Assembly: GCA_951812315.1 (NCBI GenBank)
Contig: CATOSA010000014.1
Location: 1 to 64,000, forward strand
Direction: 5' to 3'
DNA from: an uncultured Burkholderiales bacterium
GTDB taxonomy: Bacteria; Pseudomonadota; Gammaproteobacteria; Burkholderiales; Eutrophovitaceae
Length of the DNA stretch: 64,000 bases
Translations under genes and position numbers: made by a program
The notes under the pieces: model-generated
The model's database searches: none
Seen by the model: the letters and a program-made list of their open reading frames with translations, nothing else
Told to the model about the DNA's origin: nothing
Part shown: positions 9,773-18,519 of the stretch, in pieces
Layout: every line of letters begins with the position of its first letter
How positions within the stretch are numbered: position 1 is the first letter of the stretch

Positions 9773-10432
9773 TCAGCCTCCTCGTCTGAAATAGGCCCGC
9801 GGACCTTTCATATCGCTAATGCGGTGCAACAGTAAATCAAAATCAGCTTCCTCATCAACAAAGTTCAGGTTATCGCTGTTAACAATTAGTAGCGGCGCTG
9901 CATCAAACTGGTGAAAAAAGCGCCGATATTCGTCCGTAAGACGCACAAGATAGTTTTGCTCAATGTTGCGTTCGTATGCAACGTTTCGACTGCGCACACG
10001 GTCGACAAGCCGTCCATGTGACGCCTCCAGGTAAATTACCAGATCGGGCGCCGGCGCCTGCGGCATCAAGCGATCATATATTTGCTGATATAGCTGCAGT
10101 TCATCGTCTGCGAGATTGAGGCGCGCAAACAACGCATCCTTATCGAGCAAAAAGTCAGAGACCGTGACACCGACAAACAAATCGGTTTGACGAATATCGT
10201 GCAATTGCCGCATTCGCTGGAACAGGAAAAACAACTGGGTCGCGAGCGCATGTCGCTGAGGGTCTTCATAAAACCTCGGCAAAAACGGATTCTCATCAGG
10301 GGCTTCGAGTAGCAGTTCGCCGTTAAGATGCGCCGCGAGGCGACGCGCCAGGCTGGTCTTGCCAACCCCGATCGGGCCTTCGATTACGATGTACCGATAC
10401 TTTTCAGACAACTTCAATGCGTTGAACTCCAT
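9773..10432 (-). CDS. Deoxynucleoside kinase family protein (deoxyadenosine/deoxyguanosine-type)
   Basis: A 219-residue P-loop kinase. The Walker A is GPIGVGKTSLARRL near residue 20. The DRS-like region appears as TVSDFLLDKDALFARL, and the lid arginines are in HGRLVDRVRSRNVAYE. The family phosphorylates purine or pyrimidine deoxynucleosides for salvage. I chose the ATG at 10432 (MEFNALKLSEKYRYI), which overlaps the 3' end of folK by 29 bases. A GTG at 10477 would add 15 residues that look like read-through of folK sequence. Placement between folK and panB is the usual one for this kinase and suggests translational coupling. The exact deoxynucleoside cannot be decided here. Confidence 0.88.
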   Translation of the reverse strand: MEFNALKLSEKYRYIVIEGPIGVGKTSLARRLAAHLNGELLLEAPDENPFLPRFYEDPQRHALATQLFFLFQRMRQLHDIRQTDLFVGVTVSDFLLDKDALFARLNLADDELQLYQQIYDRLMPQAPAPDLVIYLEASHGRLVDRVRSRNVAYERNIEQNYLVRLTDEYRRFFHQFDAAPLLIVNSDNLNFVDEEADFDLLLHRISDMKGPRAYFRRGG

Positions 10433-10907
10433 CCGTACAAACGTTCGCGAGCAGTTCTTTGGCGGTACCGTATGCACCTACCCGAATGTCGGCAGCGATT
10501 TCGACCAATGGCACGAGTACGAATGCCCGTTCTGACATGCGCGGATGTGGCAGTGTGAGGCGTTCCGAGTTGCGACAGTGATCACCATAAATCAGCAGGT
10601 CGAGATCGATAATGCGCGGCGCATCACACGTGCTTCGCTCGCGCCCGAGATCCTTTTCGATCAAAAACAATTTGTCGAGCAAGGCATCGGCGCCCATGCC
10701 GGTTTCCAGTTCAACGACGGCATTGACGAAGTCCGGCTGGTCCAGCCGGCCAACGGGTGCTGTGCGGTACAGCGACGAGGTCGCGATGAGTCGCGTTTCA
10801 CTTGTGATGGCGAGCATTTCAATCGCACGACGTACGTTCGCCTGCGGATCACCAAGATTGGCGCCGACTCCGATGAAAGCGCGCGTAAATGCATTCACCG
10901 GCTTCAA
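10404..10907 (-). CDS. folK: 2-amino-4-hydroxy-6-hydroxymethyldihydropteridine pyrophosphokinase
   Basis: A 167-residue HPPK, the folate-pathway enzyme that transfers pyrophosphate from ATP to 6-hydroxymethyl-dihydropterin. Recognisable blocks are FIGVGANLGDP at the start, TSSLYRTAPVG, QPDFVNAVVELET, and the metal/ATP site in PRIIDLDLLIYGD followed by LPHPRMSERAFVLVPL. The usual RxRxxxxxxR segment is partly altered (GRERSTCDAPR). The start overlaps the pcnB stop by four bases (ATGA), and the end overlaps the kinase gene. This indicates a tightly coupled pcnB-folK-dNK unit. Confidence 0.95.
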   Translation of the reverse strand: MKPVNAFTRAFIGVGANLGDPQANVRRAIEMLAITSETRLIATSSLYRTAPVGRLDQPDFVNAVVELETGMGADALLDKLFLIEKDLGRERSTCDAPRIIDLDLLIYGDHCRNSERLTLPHPRMSERAFVLVPLVEIAADIRVGAYGTAKELLANVCTDGVQRIEVV

Positions 10908-12256
10908 TCCTGAGCCGGGGGTGTCTCTTCGGTCGTTTTGGTTTTGGCACGCTTGCGCTTGCGCCGCCGGCGCCGGCCGCCCGAGCCGGGCAGCAGCATG
11001 CCTGAGCGTTCTTCGTCACCCACACGCTGAAACCGCTCCCACCACTGTCCGATTTCCTCGTCGACCTCTCCGCTTTCGCAGCGCAGTAGCAAAAAATCAT
11101 AACCTGCGCGAAAACGCGGATTGCTCAATAATGCAAACGGTCGGCGACCGGACCGGTTCGCCAACCGCGCCTGAAGAATCCATATTTCTTTCATGTCCGA
11201 ACTGAATCGGCGCGGAATTGCGAGATTCCCGGACTGATTCGCGAGAACCTGGTCAATCGCCTCAAACAAGGCAACCATTGAACTCTTGTCGTTCGCTTCG
11301 CCGGCGCGCCAAGCGGCCAGCACCTCGTGCCAAAGCAGCGCGGCAAACAGAAACCCCGGCGAAACCGGTTTTTGGTCACGCACGCGTTCATCGGTGCGTT
11401 GCAGCGAAAGCATGACGAAACGTTCGCCAAGCGGCTGCTCGAGAATGACGTCAAGCATGGGCAGCAGGCCGTGGTGCAGCCCGTCGGCTTGCAACTGGCG
11501 CACGCACTGAACAGATTGTCCCGAAAGCAGAAGTTTGAGCATTTCCTCAAACAGCCTCGACACCGGCACATTCTCCAGCAGATCGGCGAGTTCGCGAATC
11601 GGCGCACGCGTACCCGGCTCGATCTCCAATCCCAGTTTTGCCGCGAGGCGAACTGCGCGCAGCATGCGGACCGGATCCTCCCGGTAACGGGCAGTCGGAT
11701 CTCCGATCATGCGCAGACGACGGTTGTTCAGGTCGGCAAGTCCGTCGCAATAGTCGACAATCTCTTCGGTCGACGGGTCGTAGAACAGTGCGTTGACCGT
11801 GAAATCACGCCGCACCGCGTCCTCCTCGCGAGATCCGAACACGTTGTCGCGAAGAATGCGGCCATGCTCGTCGGTGGTACCTGTTTCACTATCGCTGTCG
11901 ACGTGTTTGCCCCGAAAAGTCGACACCTCCACGACATCCCTGCCGCACAGCACATGCACCAGACGAAAACGCCGACCGATAATGCGCGACCGGCGAAACA
12001 ACGCGCGCACCCTTCCCGGAGTGGCGTTTGTTGCGACGTCAAAGTCTTTCGGATCGCGACCGAGCAACAAATCGCGGACCGCCCCGCCCACAACGTAGGC
12101 GTCATACCCTTCGGCCTGGAGCGTCGAGGTAACGCGCTTTGCGCAGGCACTGATGCCTTGACGCGATATCCCGTGCTGTGAACGCGGCACGATGCGCGCC
12201 GGACCCTGGCGCGTTGCACGGCCACTAACGAGACGGCGTAACAGCTTGCGAATCAT
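10904..12256 (-). CDS. pcnB: Poly(A) polymerase I
   Basis: A 450-residue nucleotidyltransferase that adds 3' poly(A) tails to RNA and so promotes decay. The catalytic head is GGAVRDLLLGRDPKDFDVATNATP (split motif GGAVRD ... DFDVAT) at about residues 57-80, followed by RRDFTVNALFY and the tRNA-nucleotidyltransferase-like RNA-binding domain (YREDPVRMLRAVRLAAKLG). The C-terminus ends in a very basic RRRRRKRKRAK tail plus an acidic cap, as in other PcnB proteins and unlike CCA-adding enzymes. The N-terminal arginine-rich stretch before PRSQHGIS is also normal for PcnB. It is the first gene of the overlapping pcnB-folK-dNK group. Confidence 0.95.
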   Translation of the reverse strand: MIRKLLRRLVSGRATRQGPARIVPRSQHGISRQGISACAKRVTSTLQAEGYDAYVVGGAVRDLLLGRDPKDFDVATNATPGRVRALFRRSRIIGRRFRLVHVLCGRDVVEVSTFRGKHVDSDSETGTTDEHGRILRDNVFGSREEDAVRRDFTVNALFYDPSTEEIVDYCDGLADLNNRRLRMIGDPTARYREDPVRMLRAVRLAAKLGLEIEPGTRAPIRELADLLENVPVSRLFEEMLKLLLSGQSVQCVRQLQADGLHHGLLPMLDVILEQPLGERFVMLSLQRTDERVRDQKPVSPGFLFAALLWHEVLAAWRAGEANDKSSMVALFEAIDQVLANQSGNLAIPRRFSSDMKEIWILQARLANRSGRRPFALLSNPRFRAGYDFLLLRCESGEVDEEIGQWWERFQRVGDEERSGMLLPGSGGRRRRRKRKRAKTKTTEETPPAQD

Positions 12257-12321
12257 CTATGCAAAATCATTCAGAAACGGTGGACTGCCCAAAACGGCAA
12301 TACCAACGAAAAAGGGGCGGA

Positions 12322-13110
12322 TTATAACTGGTCATGATCGCCTGCCCCCCTCGTTGGCAGAAACACGGTCTCGCCGCCGATTTCGTGCGCCAGGACCGGA
12401 AATCCATAGACCTCGTGCAAATTCTGCTCGGTGAGCATGTCCTGACAGGCACCAGATATGTAACGCCCGTCCCCGAACAACAGCAACAGGCGATCACAGT
12501 AGCGGCCCGCAAAAACCAGATCATGCAACACCATCAGGCTCGCTGCGCTTCGTTGCTGTGATTCGCGGCTGATCCAGTCCAGCGTCGCGACCTGGTGCGA
12601 CAGATCGAGTTGTTGAAGTGGCTCATCACACAGGTAGCACAATGGCTGCTGCGCAAACAAGGCCGCCAGCCGCGCTCGTTGACGCTCGCCGCCGGACAGG
12701 GAACGATAGGTCCGATTTGAAATCATCTCCAGATCCATCGTCGCGAGCGCGCGATCGACGACATCATGATCGGCAGCGTCGGGACCGAACATACGGCGGC
12801 TATGGGGGTAGCGGCCAAGCATTGCGTATTCGCGCGTCGTTCCCCAGTAATCGCGCGTTTCCTCCTGTAGCAACACGCCAAATCGGCGCGCAATCAGGCG
12901 GCGCGAAACGTTCTCGACCGATTTGCCGTCGAGCAAGACCTGGCCTGCTTCAGGCGGACGCAGCCCGGCTAAAACGTGAAGCAAGGTGGACTTGCCGGCA
13001 CCGTTGCGCCCAAGGATTCCCCAGCGCTCGCCTGCGCCGACAACAAGATCAAGCCCTTCCACCAGAGTGCGGTCAGCAATGCGCACGCTCACCTTCTCAG
13101 CGCGCAGCAT
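12322..13110 (-). CDS. ABC transporter ATP-binding protein, FecE/BtuD type
   Basis: A 262-residue ATPase for an iron-siderophore/cobalamin-class importer. Walker A is GRNGAGKST (34-42), the Q-loop lies in LLQEETRDYWG, the signature is LSGGERQR, the Walker B is CYLCDEP, and the H-loop is MVLHDL. I chose the ATG at 13110 (MLRAEKVSV), preceded by GGAAGG; an upstream in-frame start would add 14 cysteine-rich residues coded by permease sequence. It overlaps the permease gene by 14 bases, so the two are co-translated. No periplasmic binding protein or TonB receptor is present nearby, so the solute (cobalamin, haem or ferric siderophore) is not decided. Confidence 0.9.
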   Translation of the reverse strand: MLRAEKVSVRIADRTLVEGLDLVVGAGERWGILGRNGAGKSTLLHVLAGLRPPEAGQVLLDGKSVENVSRRLIARRFGVLLQEETRDYWGTTREYAMLGRYPHSRRMFGPDAADHDVVDRALATMDLEMISNRTYRSLSGGERQRARLAALFAQQPLCYLCDEPLQQLDLSHQVATLDWISRESQQRSAASLMVLHDLVFAGRYCDRLLLLFGDGRYISGACQDMLTEQNLHEVYGFPVLAHEIGGETVFLPTRGAGDHDQL

Positions 13111-14071
13111 CACTTCGCCTTCCCAGCAACACCAGCAGGATTGGCACGCCAACCATCGCCGTCAGAATTCCGACCGGAAGTTGAACTGGCGCCCATGCAC
13201 TTCGTGCAACCGTATCAGCCACGACGACAAGACTGCCGCCGAGCATGGCAGACGACGGCACCAGAAGGCGATGATCATGAATGGCGCACAAACGAACCAG
13301 GTGTGGCACGACCAGGCCGACGAATCCAATGGTGCCAGCTGTCAGCACCGCGGCCGCGGTGGCCGCCGCAGACCCCAGGTACAGCGCAAACTCCAGTGGC
13401 CGCGTCGCGACGCCCAGACTTGCGGCCTTGAGACGGCCGAGTGTCATCGCATTCATTGCGCTACCAAGCAATACCGCCAGCACCACCAAAGCACACAACA
13501 GCAACGCATATCCGAACGGGGGGCGTGCATAACTGAGGTCACCCATCAGCCAGAACAGCATCCCTTTGACGGCAACCGCGGGTGCCAGCACCAGGGCCAG
13601 GCTGATCAGCGCGTTCAGCCCTGCAGCGACCATGACCCCTGTCAGAAGCAATCGATATGGATTCCAGTCAGCAACGCGATACGAAAGCAAGGCGACGAGC
13701 AATACCACGCCGGCGGCACCGGCGAAGCCGAACAAGTATCCGGCGTCGGCGTCAAGACCTAGCAACATCGACGCGAGCACCCCTGCTGCAGCTCCGCTGG
13801 AAACACCAAATATGTAGGGATCGGCCAATGGGTTGCGTAATAACGTCTGAAGAAAACACCCGGCTACTGATAGCAATGCACCAGTAACAAATGCTGCAAA
13901 CACGCGCGGCGCGCGCAAGTGCCAGACAATGTGCCAGTTGATGCCTTCACGGTTTTTCACCGCAGCCAGTAATTCGTCGAACCCCAGTGCGGCGCTACCT
14001 GTTGCCAGCCCGGCAACAGTCGACAATACCGCTATGACGGCAAATATAACGAGCTTGGGCGCGGAATCCAA
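13097..14071 (-). CDS. FecCD-family ABC transporter permease (BtuC-like)
   Basis: A 324-residue inner-membrane protein with about nine to ten hydrophobic segments. It carries the FecCD hallmarks: LRAPRVFAAFVTGALLSVAGCFLQTLLRNPLADPYIFGVSSGAAAG in the first half (described here in pieces RAPRV, QTLLRNPLADP, GVSSGAA) and GTIGFVGLVVPHLVRL in the second, the region that contacts the ATPase. This family imports vitamin B12, haem or ferric siderophores. It is paired with the ATPase gene by a 14-base overlap. The pair sits inside the otherwise conserved pcnB/HAD phosphatase/hda block, suggesting insertion into that block. Confidence 0.93.
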   Translation of the reverse strand: MDSAPKLVIFAVIAVLSTVAGLATGSAALGFDELLAAVKNREGINWHIVWHLRAPRVFAAFVTGALLSVAGCFLQTLLRNPLADPYIFGVSSGAAAGVLASMLLGLDADAGYLFGFAGAAGVVLLVALLSYRVADWNPYRLLLTGVMVAAGLNALISLALVLAPAVAVKGMLFWLMGDLSYARPPFGYALLLCALVVLAVLLGSAMNAMTLGRLKAASLGVATRPLEFALYLGSAAATAAAVLTAGTIGFVGLVVPHLVRLCAIHDHRLLVPSSAMLGGSLVVVADTVARSAWAPVQLPVGILTAMVGVPILLVLLGRRSDAAR

Positions 14072-14105
14072 CGGCTATCAGTTGAGGCGAACTGATGTCA
14101 GGACG

Positions 14106-14762
14106 TCATCGAAGACTGATGACCTGCCAGCCCTCTTCAAGCGCGTGTTCCTTCAGTGTTTCATCAGGATCGACCGCGACAGGGTGGCTGACAATGGACA
14201 GCAGCGGCAAGTCGTTCAGTGAATCACTGTAGAACCAGGTTTCCTCAAACGATTCCCATTCGAGATCGTGCTCGGCGAGCCAACCCCTGAGTCGCTCCAC
14301 CTTGCCTTCGCGAAACGCGGGTACACCATGCACCTGGCCGCTGAACTCGCCGTCGACCTGTTCGGGTTCTGTAGCGATCAGATGCTCAATGCCGAACTCA
14401 CGGGCGATCGGCCAGGTAACAAAGCTGTTGGTGGCAGTAACGACTGCCCGCGCATCGTCTTCATGGCTGCCCACCAGATTGCGGGCCTTCTGCGAAATGA
14501 TCGGCAATATATGCGCTTGCATGAACTCCGCATGCCATTCATCAAGCTGGGTGCGCGGATGCCGCGACAACGGTTTGAGCTGAAAATCCAGGAACTCATG
14601 AATGTCGAGCGTTCCAGCCTTGTAGGCTTCAAAAAATTCGAGGTTGCGCGCTTCGTAAACCTCTCGGTCAAGCACGTCCTTACCGATCAGAAATTGCGCC
14701 CACTCGAAATCACTGTCGCCCGACAGTAAGGTATTGTCCAGGTCGAACAACACAAGATTCAC
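14106..14762 (-). CDS. HAD-superfamily phosphatase (HAD-IB, SerB-like)
   Basis: A 218-residue HAD hydrolase. The nucleophile loop is LVLFDLDNTLLSGDSD (motif DLDNT), motif II is the TATNSF threonine/serine, and motifs III-IV are seen in REGKVERL and YSDSLNDLPLL. This fits the HAD-IB group that includes phosphoserine phosphatases, and the gene is conserved next to hda and pcnB in betaproteobacteria. The start is probably the GTG at 14762, with GGAG about nine bases upstream; an ATG at 14792 would add ten residues. The physiological substrate is not known; a histidinol-phosphate or phosphoserine role has been proposed for relatives but cannot be shown here. Confidence 0.88.
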   Translation of the reverse strand: MNLVLFDLDNTLLSGDSDFEWAQFLIGKDVLDREVYEARNLEFFEAYKAGTLDIHEFLDFQLKPLSRHPRTQLDEWHAEFMQAHILPIISQKARNLVGSHEDDARAVVTATNSFVTWPIAREFGIEHLIATEPEQVDGEFSGQVHGVPAFREGKVERLRGWLAEHDLEWESFEETWFYSDSLNDLPLLSIVSHPVAVDPDETLKEHALEEGWQVISLR

Positions 14763-15037
14763 GGCTGATGCTCCGGAAAATACCGTTTGCATGCGTCGCC
14801 CAAAATCGGCCGGCGCCTCAAAATTCTTTTCAGATCAATCGTTAACATGCCATGCATTTCGAATCTGTGTGCGATGGATTCGGCGGCGAGTATAGCGGAA
14901 TTGCAGAGGCGCCCGTGATCGCGATTAGTCCGCAAGACAATCTTGCACCCTAATCAATTCTCACCCTGACCTGGTGCCGCGCAATCGACCTTCGCATTTG
15001 AGCCAAGCTGCCCGGATGAGATAAAGCCCGCACAATG

Positions 15038-15706
15038 TCATTCTGAAGCGGAAAGAAGTTCGCGTACCAGTGGAATGGTTACGGCACGCTTGTATTCCAG
15101 TGAATAGCGATCGAGAGCATCAAGCAGCGCCAGCAAACCGGGCAAATCACGCGACTGCCTCGTCAGCAGGTAATCGATGACATCGTCAGACATTCTGAAA
15201 CCGCGCGCACGCGCATATTCTGCCATCGCCTTCTTCTTTTCATCGTCACTGAGCGTGTGAAGTTGGTAGACGAGCCCCCAGCCGAGACGGGTGACAAGAT
15301 CCTTGCGCAGCGGTAGCTGCGAAGCAGGCACCGCCCCGGCCGCTATCATAGTGCCGCCTCCGTCGCGTTGCCTGTTGTAAACATTGAACAGGTTTTCTTG
15401 TGCCTCACGCGTTAACCGTTCCACATCATCCGCCAGAACAACATTTGCCGGATGCAAATCCAGTGCAGCTTGATTGCCGTCGAATGTCCCAACGGTAATA
15501 TCTGTCACGTCAAAGGCAGATCGCAATGCGCGCAACAAATGCGTTTTGCCACATCCGGGCACGCCCCAGATATAGACAAAACGTTCAGATTCACCACCGT
15601 GCGAGAGCGTTGACAGCAAAGCCAGTAGTTCCCCGTTACGGCCGGGAACGAAATTTTCGAGACTGGGTTCCGGCGGCGGCGCCAGGGACAGCAAGAGCTG
15701 GCGCAT
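15038..15706 (-). CDS. hda: DnaA regulatory inactivator Hda
   Basis: A 222-residue AAA+ protein homologous to DnaA domain III but lacking the DNA-binding domain. With the beta clamp it stimulates ATP hydrolysis by DnaA and so blocks re-initiation of replication. The N-terminus (MRQLLLSLAPPPEPSLENF) carries the short clamp-binding peptide QLLLSL. Then come Walker A GVPGCGKTHLLRAL, a Walker B region VVLADDVERL, and the sensor/lid SRDLPGLLALLDALDRYSL. The ATG at 15706 is preferred to the TTG one codon upstream. It is divergent from purM. Confidence 0.94.
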   Translation of the reverse strand: MRQLLLSLAPPPEPSLENFVPGRNGELLALLSTLSHGGESERFVYIWGVPGCGKTHLLRALRSAFDVTDITVGTFDGNQAALDLHPANVVLADDVERLTREAQENLFNVYNRQRDGGGTMIAAGAVPASQLPLRKDLVTRLGWGLVYQLHTLSDDEKKKAMAEYARARGFRMSDDVIDYLLTRQSRDLPGLLALLDALDRYSLEYKRAVTIPLVRELLSASE

Positions 15707-16081
15707 CAAATCGTGCCGGGCGAACAGTGTCCGCCTTTCGCAATCCGCAATGCTGAATCAATGTTGGCTGCATCAATGTTAGCTGCATCACGGTTAATTG
15801 CGCGCATATATCCGGTTCCATGCAGGCCGCAGCGGCTGCCGCCTGTCCGTTTGCCGGACGCACAACAGCGCACCGTACCGACGTATTCAAGTGACCCCAA
15901 TCCAAGGTACGTACAATGAAGGTAGCAAATACAGTGAAAGCTGTTCATGTTTTCTGTAAAGTTCGATCGCGCCGCATCGGCACTCGCCGCCGCTGGCGTC
16001 TTTACTGGCGGTGTAGTGGCTGACGGTACCGTAACGGACATTGAAACGCCCAATTTATCCTGAAGCGAACATCCACTCAAC
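15707..16081. other. Intergenic region between divergent hda and purM, with a 15-bp tandem repeat
   Basis: This 375-base gap must hold the promoters of hda (minus) and purM (plus). At 15757-15790 there is a 15-base unit ATCAATGTTGGCTGC repeated 2.3 times with one mismatch. Open frames exist on both strands but have no family features or ribosome-binding sites; I do not call a gene. No clear -35/-10 pair stood out. Confidence 0.6.
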
Positions 16082-17128
16082 TTGAAATCCGACGATCAAA
16101 AAAAGCATCTTTCCTATCGCGACGCGGGGGTCGACATCGCTGCCGGCGATCGTCTCGTGGAGAACATCAAGCCGCTCGCCCGCCGTACGATGAGAAACGG
16201 CGTGCTGAGTTCAGTCGGAGGTTTCGGCGCGCTGTTCGAGGTTCCGAAACGCTATTCCGAGCCAGTACTTGTCAGCGGTACAGACGGCGTCGGAACAAAA
16301 TTGAAACTTGCCGTAGAGCTGGGCAAACATGACACGATCGGCATCGATCTGGTTGCCATGAGCGTCAACGACATTCTGGTCCAGGGCGCGGAGCCAATGT
16401 TCTTCCTTGACTATTTTTCCTGCAGCAAACTTGACGTCGCAGTCGCGACGACTGTCGTGGACGGGATCGCGCGCGGCTGCGAGCTTGCGCGCTGCTCACT
16501 GATTGGCGGCGAAACGGCCGAAATGCCCGGCATGTATACAGACGGCGAGTACGATCTGGCCGGGTTTGCAGTGGGAGTGGTTGAAAAGTCAGCCATTATC
16601 GACGGGACGGCAATCTGCCCGGGCGACGCCGTCATCGGACTTGCCAGCAGCGGGCCGCACTCAAACGGGTACTCGCTGATCCGGCGCATTGTCGAAAGCT
16701 CTGGCGCAGATTTGTCATCCGGGTTCGGGGACAGGAGTTTGGGAGAAACCTTGCTCGAACCGACGCACATTTACGTAGCGCCGCTACTCGAAGCCATGAA
16801 GAAAGTATCGATCAAGGGCATGGCACACATTACAGGTGGCGGCTTGCTGGAGAACATACCGCGCATACTGCCCGAGGGCGTCGTGGCTGCACTTCGCGCC
16901 GACGGCTGGGTCCGACCACCAATATTCGACTGGCTGCAGAAAGCGGGAAATATCCAGAATACCGAGATGCTGCGCGTGTTCAATTGTGGCGTTGGCATGG
17001 TTGTCATTGCTGCAGAGAAAGATGCCGATCGCTTGACGAGGACGCTGACCACTAGCGGTGAAACGGTATTTCGAATTGGCACAATTCGCGAACGTACAGG
17101 CAGTGAAGCCCGGACCGTCGTAGTCTGA
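16082..17128 (+). CDS. purM: Phosphoribosylformylglycinamidine cyclo-ligase (AIR synthetase)
   Basis: A 348-residue purine-biosynthesis enzyme that closes the imidazole ring of FGAM to AIR using ATP. Diagnostic blocks are [96 protein letters not shown] and the C-terminal FNCGVGMV. The frame opens with TTG at 16082; no in-frame ATG precedes the conserved YRDAG motif, so a TTG start is likely. The gene is followed 14 bases later by purN, giving a purMN operon. Confidence 0.97.
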   Translation: MKSDDQKKHLSYRDAGVDIAAGDRLVENIKPLARRTMRNGVLSSVGGFGALFEVPKRYSEPVLVSGTDGVGTKLKLAVELGKHDTIGIDLVAMSVNDILVQGAEPMFFLDYFSCSKLDVAVATTVVDGIARGCELARCSLIGGETAEMPGMYTDGEYDLAGFAVGVVEKSAIIDGTAICPGDAVIGLASSGPHSNGYSLIRRIVESSGADLSSGFGDRSLGETLLEPTHIYVAPLLEAMKKVSIKGMAHITGGGLLENIPRILPEGVVAALRADGWVRPPIFDWLQKAGNIQNTEMLRVFNCGVGMVVIAAEKDADRLTRTLTTSGETVFRIGTIRERTGSEARTVVV

Positions 17129-17142
17129 CAATTAAACAACGC

Positions 17143-17781
17143 ATGAAGCGACTCGTCATCATCATTTCCGGCCGGGGCAGCAACATGCGCGCCCTGTTCG
17201 AAGCGAACTTGCCTGCGCAGATTGTTGCAGTGATCAGCAATAACGCGGACGCAACGGGGCTGGACTTTGCCCAAGAGCGTGCTGTAGCGACACATGTCGT
17301 TAACCACCGCGAGTTTCCGGATCGCCAGGCATTTGATCAGGCGCTGGCAGATCGAGTCGATTCGTATAAGCCGGACGTCATCGTGCTTGCCGGTTTCATG
17401 CGCATCCTCACGGAAACGTTTGTGTCCCGGTTTAGCGGAAAAGTCCTCAATATCCATCCATCGCTGCTTCCGGCGTTTTCCGGGCTCGATACGCACCAAC
17501 GCGCGCTCGATGAAGGCGTTCGATTGCATGGCTGCACGGTTCATTTCGTCACCACGACGCTCGATCACGGACCGATCATCGTGCAGGCCGCAGTGCCGGT
17601 TCTGCCTGATGACGACGCGCAGCGGCTCGCAGCCCGCGTTCTCGATCAGGAACACCGGATTTATCCGATGGCAGTACGCTGGTTACTGGAAGACAAAATC
17701 ACCCTCTCCGATGGCCGCGTGCAAATCAACGGGCCGCGACATTTTCCGGACCCGATCATATCGCCGGACAATGTAGATTGA
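17143..17781 (+). CDS. purN: Phosphoribosylglycinamide formyltransferase
   Basis: A 212-residue formyl-THF-dependent GAR transformylase. The phosphate loop is SGRGSNMRAL, and the catalytic residues are visible as Asn and His in VLNIHPSLLPAFSG and Asp in TTTLDHGPII. Length matches the family (about 210). It lies 14 bases after purM and shares its direction. The following DUF3108 gene starts 18 bases after its stop, so transcription probably continues. Confidence 0.97.
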   Translation: MKRLVIIISGRGSNMRALFEANLPAQIVAVISNNADATGLDFAQERAVATHVVNHREFPDRQAFDQALADRVDSYKPDVIVLAGFMRILTETFVSRFSGKVLNIHPSLLPAFSGLDTHQRALDEGVRLHGCTVHFVTTTLDHGPIIVQAAVPVLPDDDAQRLAARVLDQEHRIYPMAVRWLLEDKITLSDGRVQINGPRHFPDPIISPDNVD

Positions 17782-17798
17782 GATGCGTGGAGACTGAA

Positions 17799-18515
17799 AT
17801 GCTTCGACTCTTGAACGTTCGACGCGGCGTAAACGCAATGCTTTTTGTTTGTCTGGCGCTGTCCTTTTCCGCCATTGGACATGCGTTGCCGCCGCAGCGC
17901 GTCGTGTTGACCTTCGACATTCATTTTGGTGCCATGAAGCTCGGACAGGGACGCGACGTACTCATACATGACGGCAAGCACTATGAAGTCATCAGCGAGA
18001 CGATTCCCAAAGGTCTCGCCGCGGTTTTTATCAAGAAGATCCGGCGTGAAAGCCGTGGCGTGATTACTGATGCCGGTCTCAGACCGAATCGTTTTCAGGA
18101 GCACGGTCGCAAGAAAGGATTGCGTGCAGCTGAATTCAACTGGTCCGAAGCAACTGTGCGATTGACAAATGGCGACACCATCAAGGTCGTTCCGCTACCG
18201 CAGAACACGATTGATCAGGCGAGCCTGCCTTACGGGTTTTCATTTGCCGGGCGCGTGCCTGACGGCTTTACGGCCTATGTGGCTGACGGGCGCCGCCTAA
18301 AGGATTACCGCTACCGAGTCGTCGGGCACGAACGCATCGAGACCATACTTGGTACAGTCGAAACGATTCATGTGGAAAAAGTGCGCGAGCCGGATGACAA
18401 ACGCAGTTTTGATTTCTGGCTTGCCAAAGACCACCATTTGCTTCCGGTCAAGATGCGATTTGTCGAAAAGGGGCGTAGCTTCGACTCGGTAGTAACCGCC
18501 ATCACATATCCGTGA
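17799..18515 (+). CDS. DUF3108 domain-containing exported protein
   Basis: A 238-residue protein of the DUF3108 family, function unknown. The ATG at 17799 is chosen because GGAG lies about seven bases upstream and because it gives a good signal peptide: basic MLRLLNVRRG, hydrophobic MLFVCLALSFSAIG, cleavage near GHA-LP. The mature part is mostly predicted beta strand, with the family segments FDIHFGAMKLGQG and YRVVGHERIETILGTVETIHVEKVRE and a C-terminal FWLAKDHHLLPVKMRF. Relatives occur next to purN in many betaproteobacteria. It may be periplasmic or cell-envelope associated; nothing here tells its role. Confidence 0.85.
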   Translation: MLRLLNVRRGVNAMLFVCLALSFSAIGHALPPQRVVLTFDIHFGAMKLGQGRDVLIHDGKHYEVISETIPKGLAAVFIKKIRRESRGVITDAGLRPNRFQEHGRKKGLRAAEFNWSEATVRLTNGDTIKVVPLPQNTIDQASLPYGFSFAGRVPDGFTAYVADGRRLKDYRYRVVGHERIETILGTVETIHVEKVREPDDKRSFDFWLAKDHHLLPVKMRFVEKGRSFDSVVTAITYP

Positions 18516-18519
18516 CTGA

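Noticed and set aside
12618-13762. Large plus-strand frames across the ABC transporter genes
   Set aside because: They are rich in Arg, Gln and Pro, as expected for the complement of a GC-rich membrane protein, and the minus strand has clear ABC motifs.
15706-16080. A minus-strand frame of 124 codons between hda and purM
   Set aside because: It has no recognisable family, contains the tandem repeat, and lies where divergent promoters are needed.
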